Source: Propionispira raffinosivorans DSM 20765 (GTDB taxonomy: Bacteria > Bacillota > Negativicutes > Selenomonadales > Selenomonadaceae). From it: DNA of 64,000 nt. A model generated the notes under the pieces. That model saw only the letters and a list, made by a program, of their open reading frames with translations. It had not been told where the DNA came from and made no database searches. Shown here one piece after another: positions 63,558-64,000 of the stretch; the stretch's first letter is position 1, and each line of letters begins with the position of its first letter. The translations under genes and the position numbers were made by a program. The stretch covers positions 158,477 to 222,476 of the forward strand of contig NZ_KB905841.1 of assembly GCF_000381065.1 (NCBI RefSeq). Reading direction: 5' to 3'.

Positions 63558-63624
63558 TCGTAAAAATCCACGAAAAACTTAAATTATTTTCTCTCTCAAA
63601 TCAATTTTATGAATTTACAAAATC

Positions 63625-63664
63625 AAAGCGAATACGATGTGCCGTTCACTATCGCATTCGCTTT
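63625..63664. terminator. hairpin between the insertion sequence and the glycan cluster
   Basis: AAAGCGAATACGAT pairs with ATCGCATTCGCTTT (13 of 14) around a 12-base loop. The minus-strand side runs into GATTTTG, a weak T tract. It probably terminates transcription arriving from the right and insulates the cluster. Confidence 0.6.
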
Positions 63665-63670
63665 AATATT

Positions 63671-64000
63671 GGTTCTATAATAAATGTTGGGGTAAGCAAA
63701 AAATAAATTGCTTATTCCAACATATTTTTTTTGCATAAAAATAGAGCATAAAGTGAATAACTCATTTACAATTAAAGTTACCACAACACTAACCGAAAGG
63801 GGTTATCACTTATGCTCGATATTCAGTTTACTACACTTTTCTTAGACTTGAAAGACCTTTCTATTATAAATGTTACAGAAAATTCACTGACGGTTCAATT
63901 GCCACGTAAACTCCACATATGCCCATCCTGTGGGCAGCAGACGCAAAAAGTTCATGATTATCGCCTTCAAAAAATAAAACATCTTCCTTTATTACATAAA
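63671..64000 (+). mobile_element. left end of an ISL3-family insertion sequence (continues past the window)
   Basis: From about 63671 (GGTTCTATAATAAATG, a plausible terminal repeat) the sequence leads into an ISL3-type transposase gene. Just inside is an imperfect palindrome, TGTTGGGGTAAGCAA with TTGCTTATTCCAACA (63685-63722, 13 of 15). The right end and target duplication are outside the window, so the exact terminus is a guess. Confidence 0.6.
63812..64000 (+). CDS. ISL3-family transposase, N-terminal 63 residues
   Basis: The open frame starts at ATG 63812 (AAGG with GG 12-18 bases upstream) and runs off the window. It reads MLDIQFTTLFLDLKDL, then LHICPSCGQQTQKVHDYRLQKIKHLPLL: the CPxCG zinc knuckle followed by V-H-D-Y-R and a basic stretch is the standard N-terminus of ISL3 transposases. 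The catalytic DDE domain lies beyond the edge, so activity cannot be judged. Confidence 0.85.
   Translation, partial: MLDIQFTTLFLDLKDLSIINVTENSLTVQLPRKLHICPSCGQQTQKVHDYRLQKIKHLPLLHK

Noticed and set aside
1..64000. CRISPR arrays, tRNA or rRNA genes, phage genes
   Set aside because: No regularly spaced repeats, no cloverleaf or rRNA-like stretches and no structural phage genes were seen on either strand while reading.

Overview
The window is a contiguous chromosomal segment of an AT-rich, strictly anaerobic, flagellated diderm Firmicute. I infer Negativicutes (Selenomonas/Pectinatus/Pelosinus type). The inference rests on the order uvrA-uvrB-ctpA-(M23)-ftsX-ftsE-csaB-DUF5693-DUF2993-prfB-secA-hpf, on a CsaB pyruvyl transferase, and on oxygen-sensitive radical enzymes next to flagellar small proteins. 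No rRNA or tRNA gene was seen, so the taxon remains an inference. Nearly every gene lies on the minus strand, so the window reads from right to left.

Region 1 (1-20.1 kb) is housekeeping. It holds the excision-repair pair uvrB/uvrA behind a LexA-like box; the divisome-linked ftsE-ftsX-murein hydrolase-ctpA operon; prfB (with an intact programmed +1 frameshift), DUF2993, DUF5693 and csaB; secA; the ribosome hibernation factor; a cold-shock protein; a polar amino-acid ABC transporter; and a zinc-ribbon protein. Clear intrinsic terminators punctuate these units.

Region 2 (20.2-25 kb) is a flagellar/glycosylation junction: a YjfB-type motility protein, two GT41 (OGT/SPINDLY-like) transferases, a TPR protein, and on the plus strand a FlxA-like protein followed by a possible small-RNA or gene-remnant interval.

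Region 3 (25-63.4 kb) is a roughly 38-kb surface-glycan cluster, transcribed leftwards. It combines UDP-galactopyranose mutase; two LicD phosphotransferases; two TagD-type cytidylyltransferase fusions; HAD domains; a TagB/F-like glycerophosphotransferase fused to a propeller-like domain; a metallophosphoesterase; a GDPD; DUF4422, DUF5672, RgpF and GT2 glycosyltransferases; methyltransferases; and a complete set for a CDP-linked C-methyl-branched 6-deoxyhexose (rfbF, rfbG, C-methyltransferase, 3,5-epimerase, reductase). Inside it sits an anaerobic module: a glycyl radical enzyme of CxE type, its activase, a stand-alone small Rossmann protein and a Rossmann-radical SAM fusion.

The most striking pattern is one ~90-residue Rossmann module with an FGAG/YGAG-type loop, resembling the PglD N-terminal domain. 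It recurs at the N or C terminus of twelve otherwise unrelated enzymes and once as a free protein. I suggest a shared nucleotide-sugar or docking function that ties the cluster together. The glycyl-radical/Rossmann/radical-SAM unit is my best candidate for an undescribed system.

The right edge (63.67 kb onward) is the start of an ISL3-family insertion sequence that runs out of the window.
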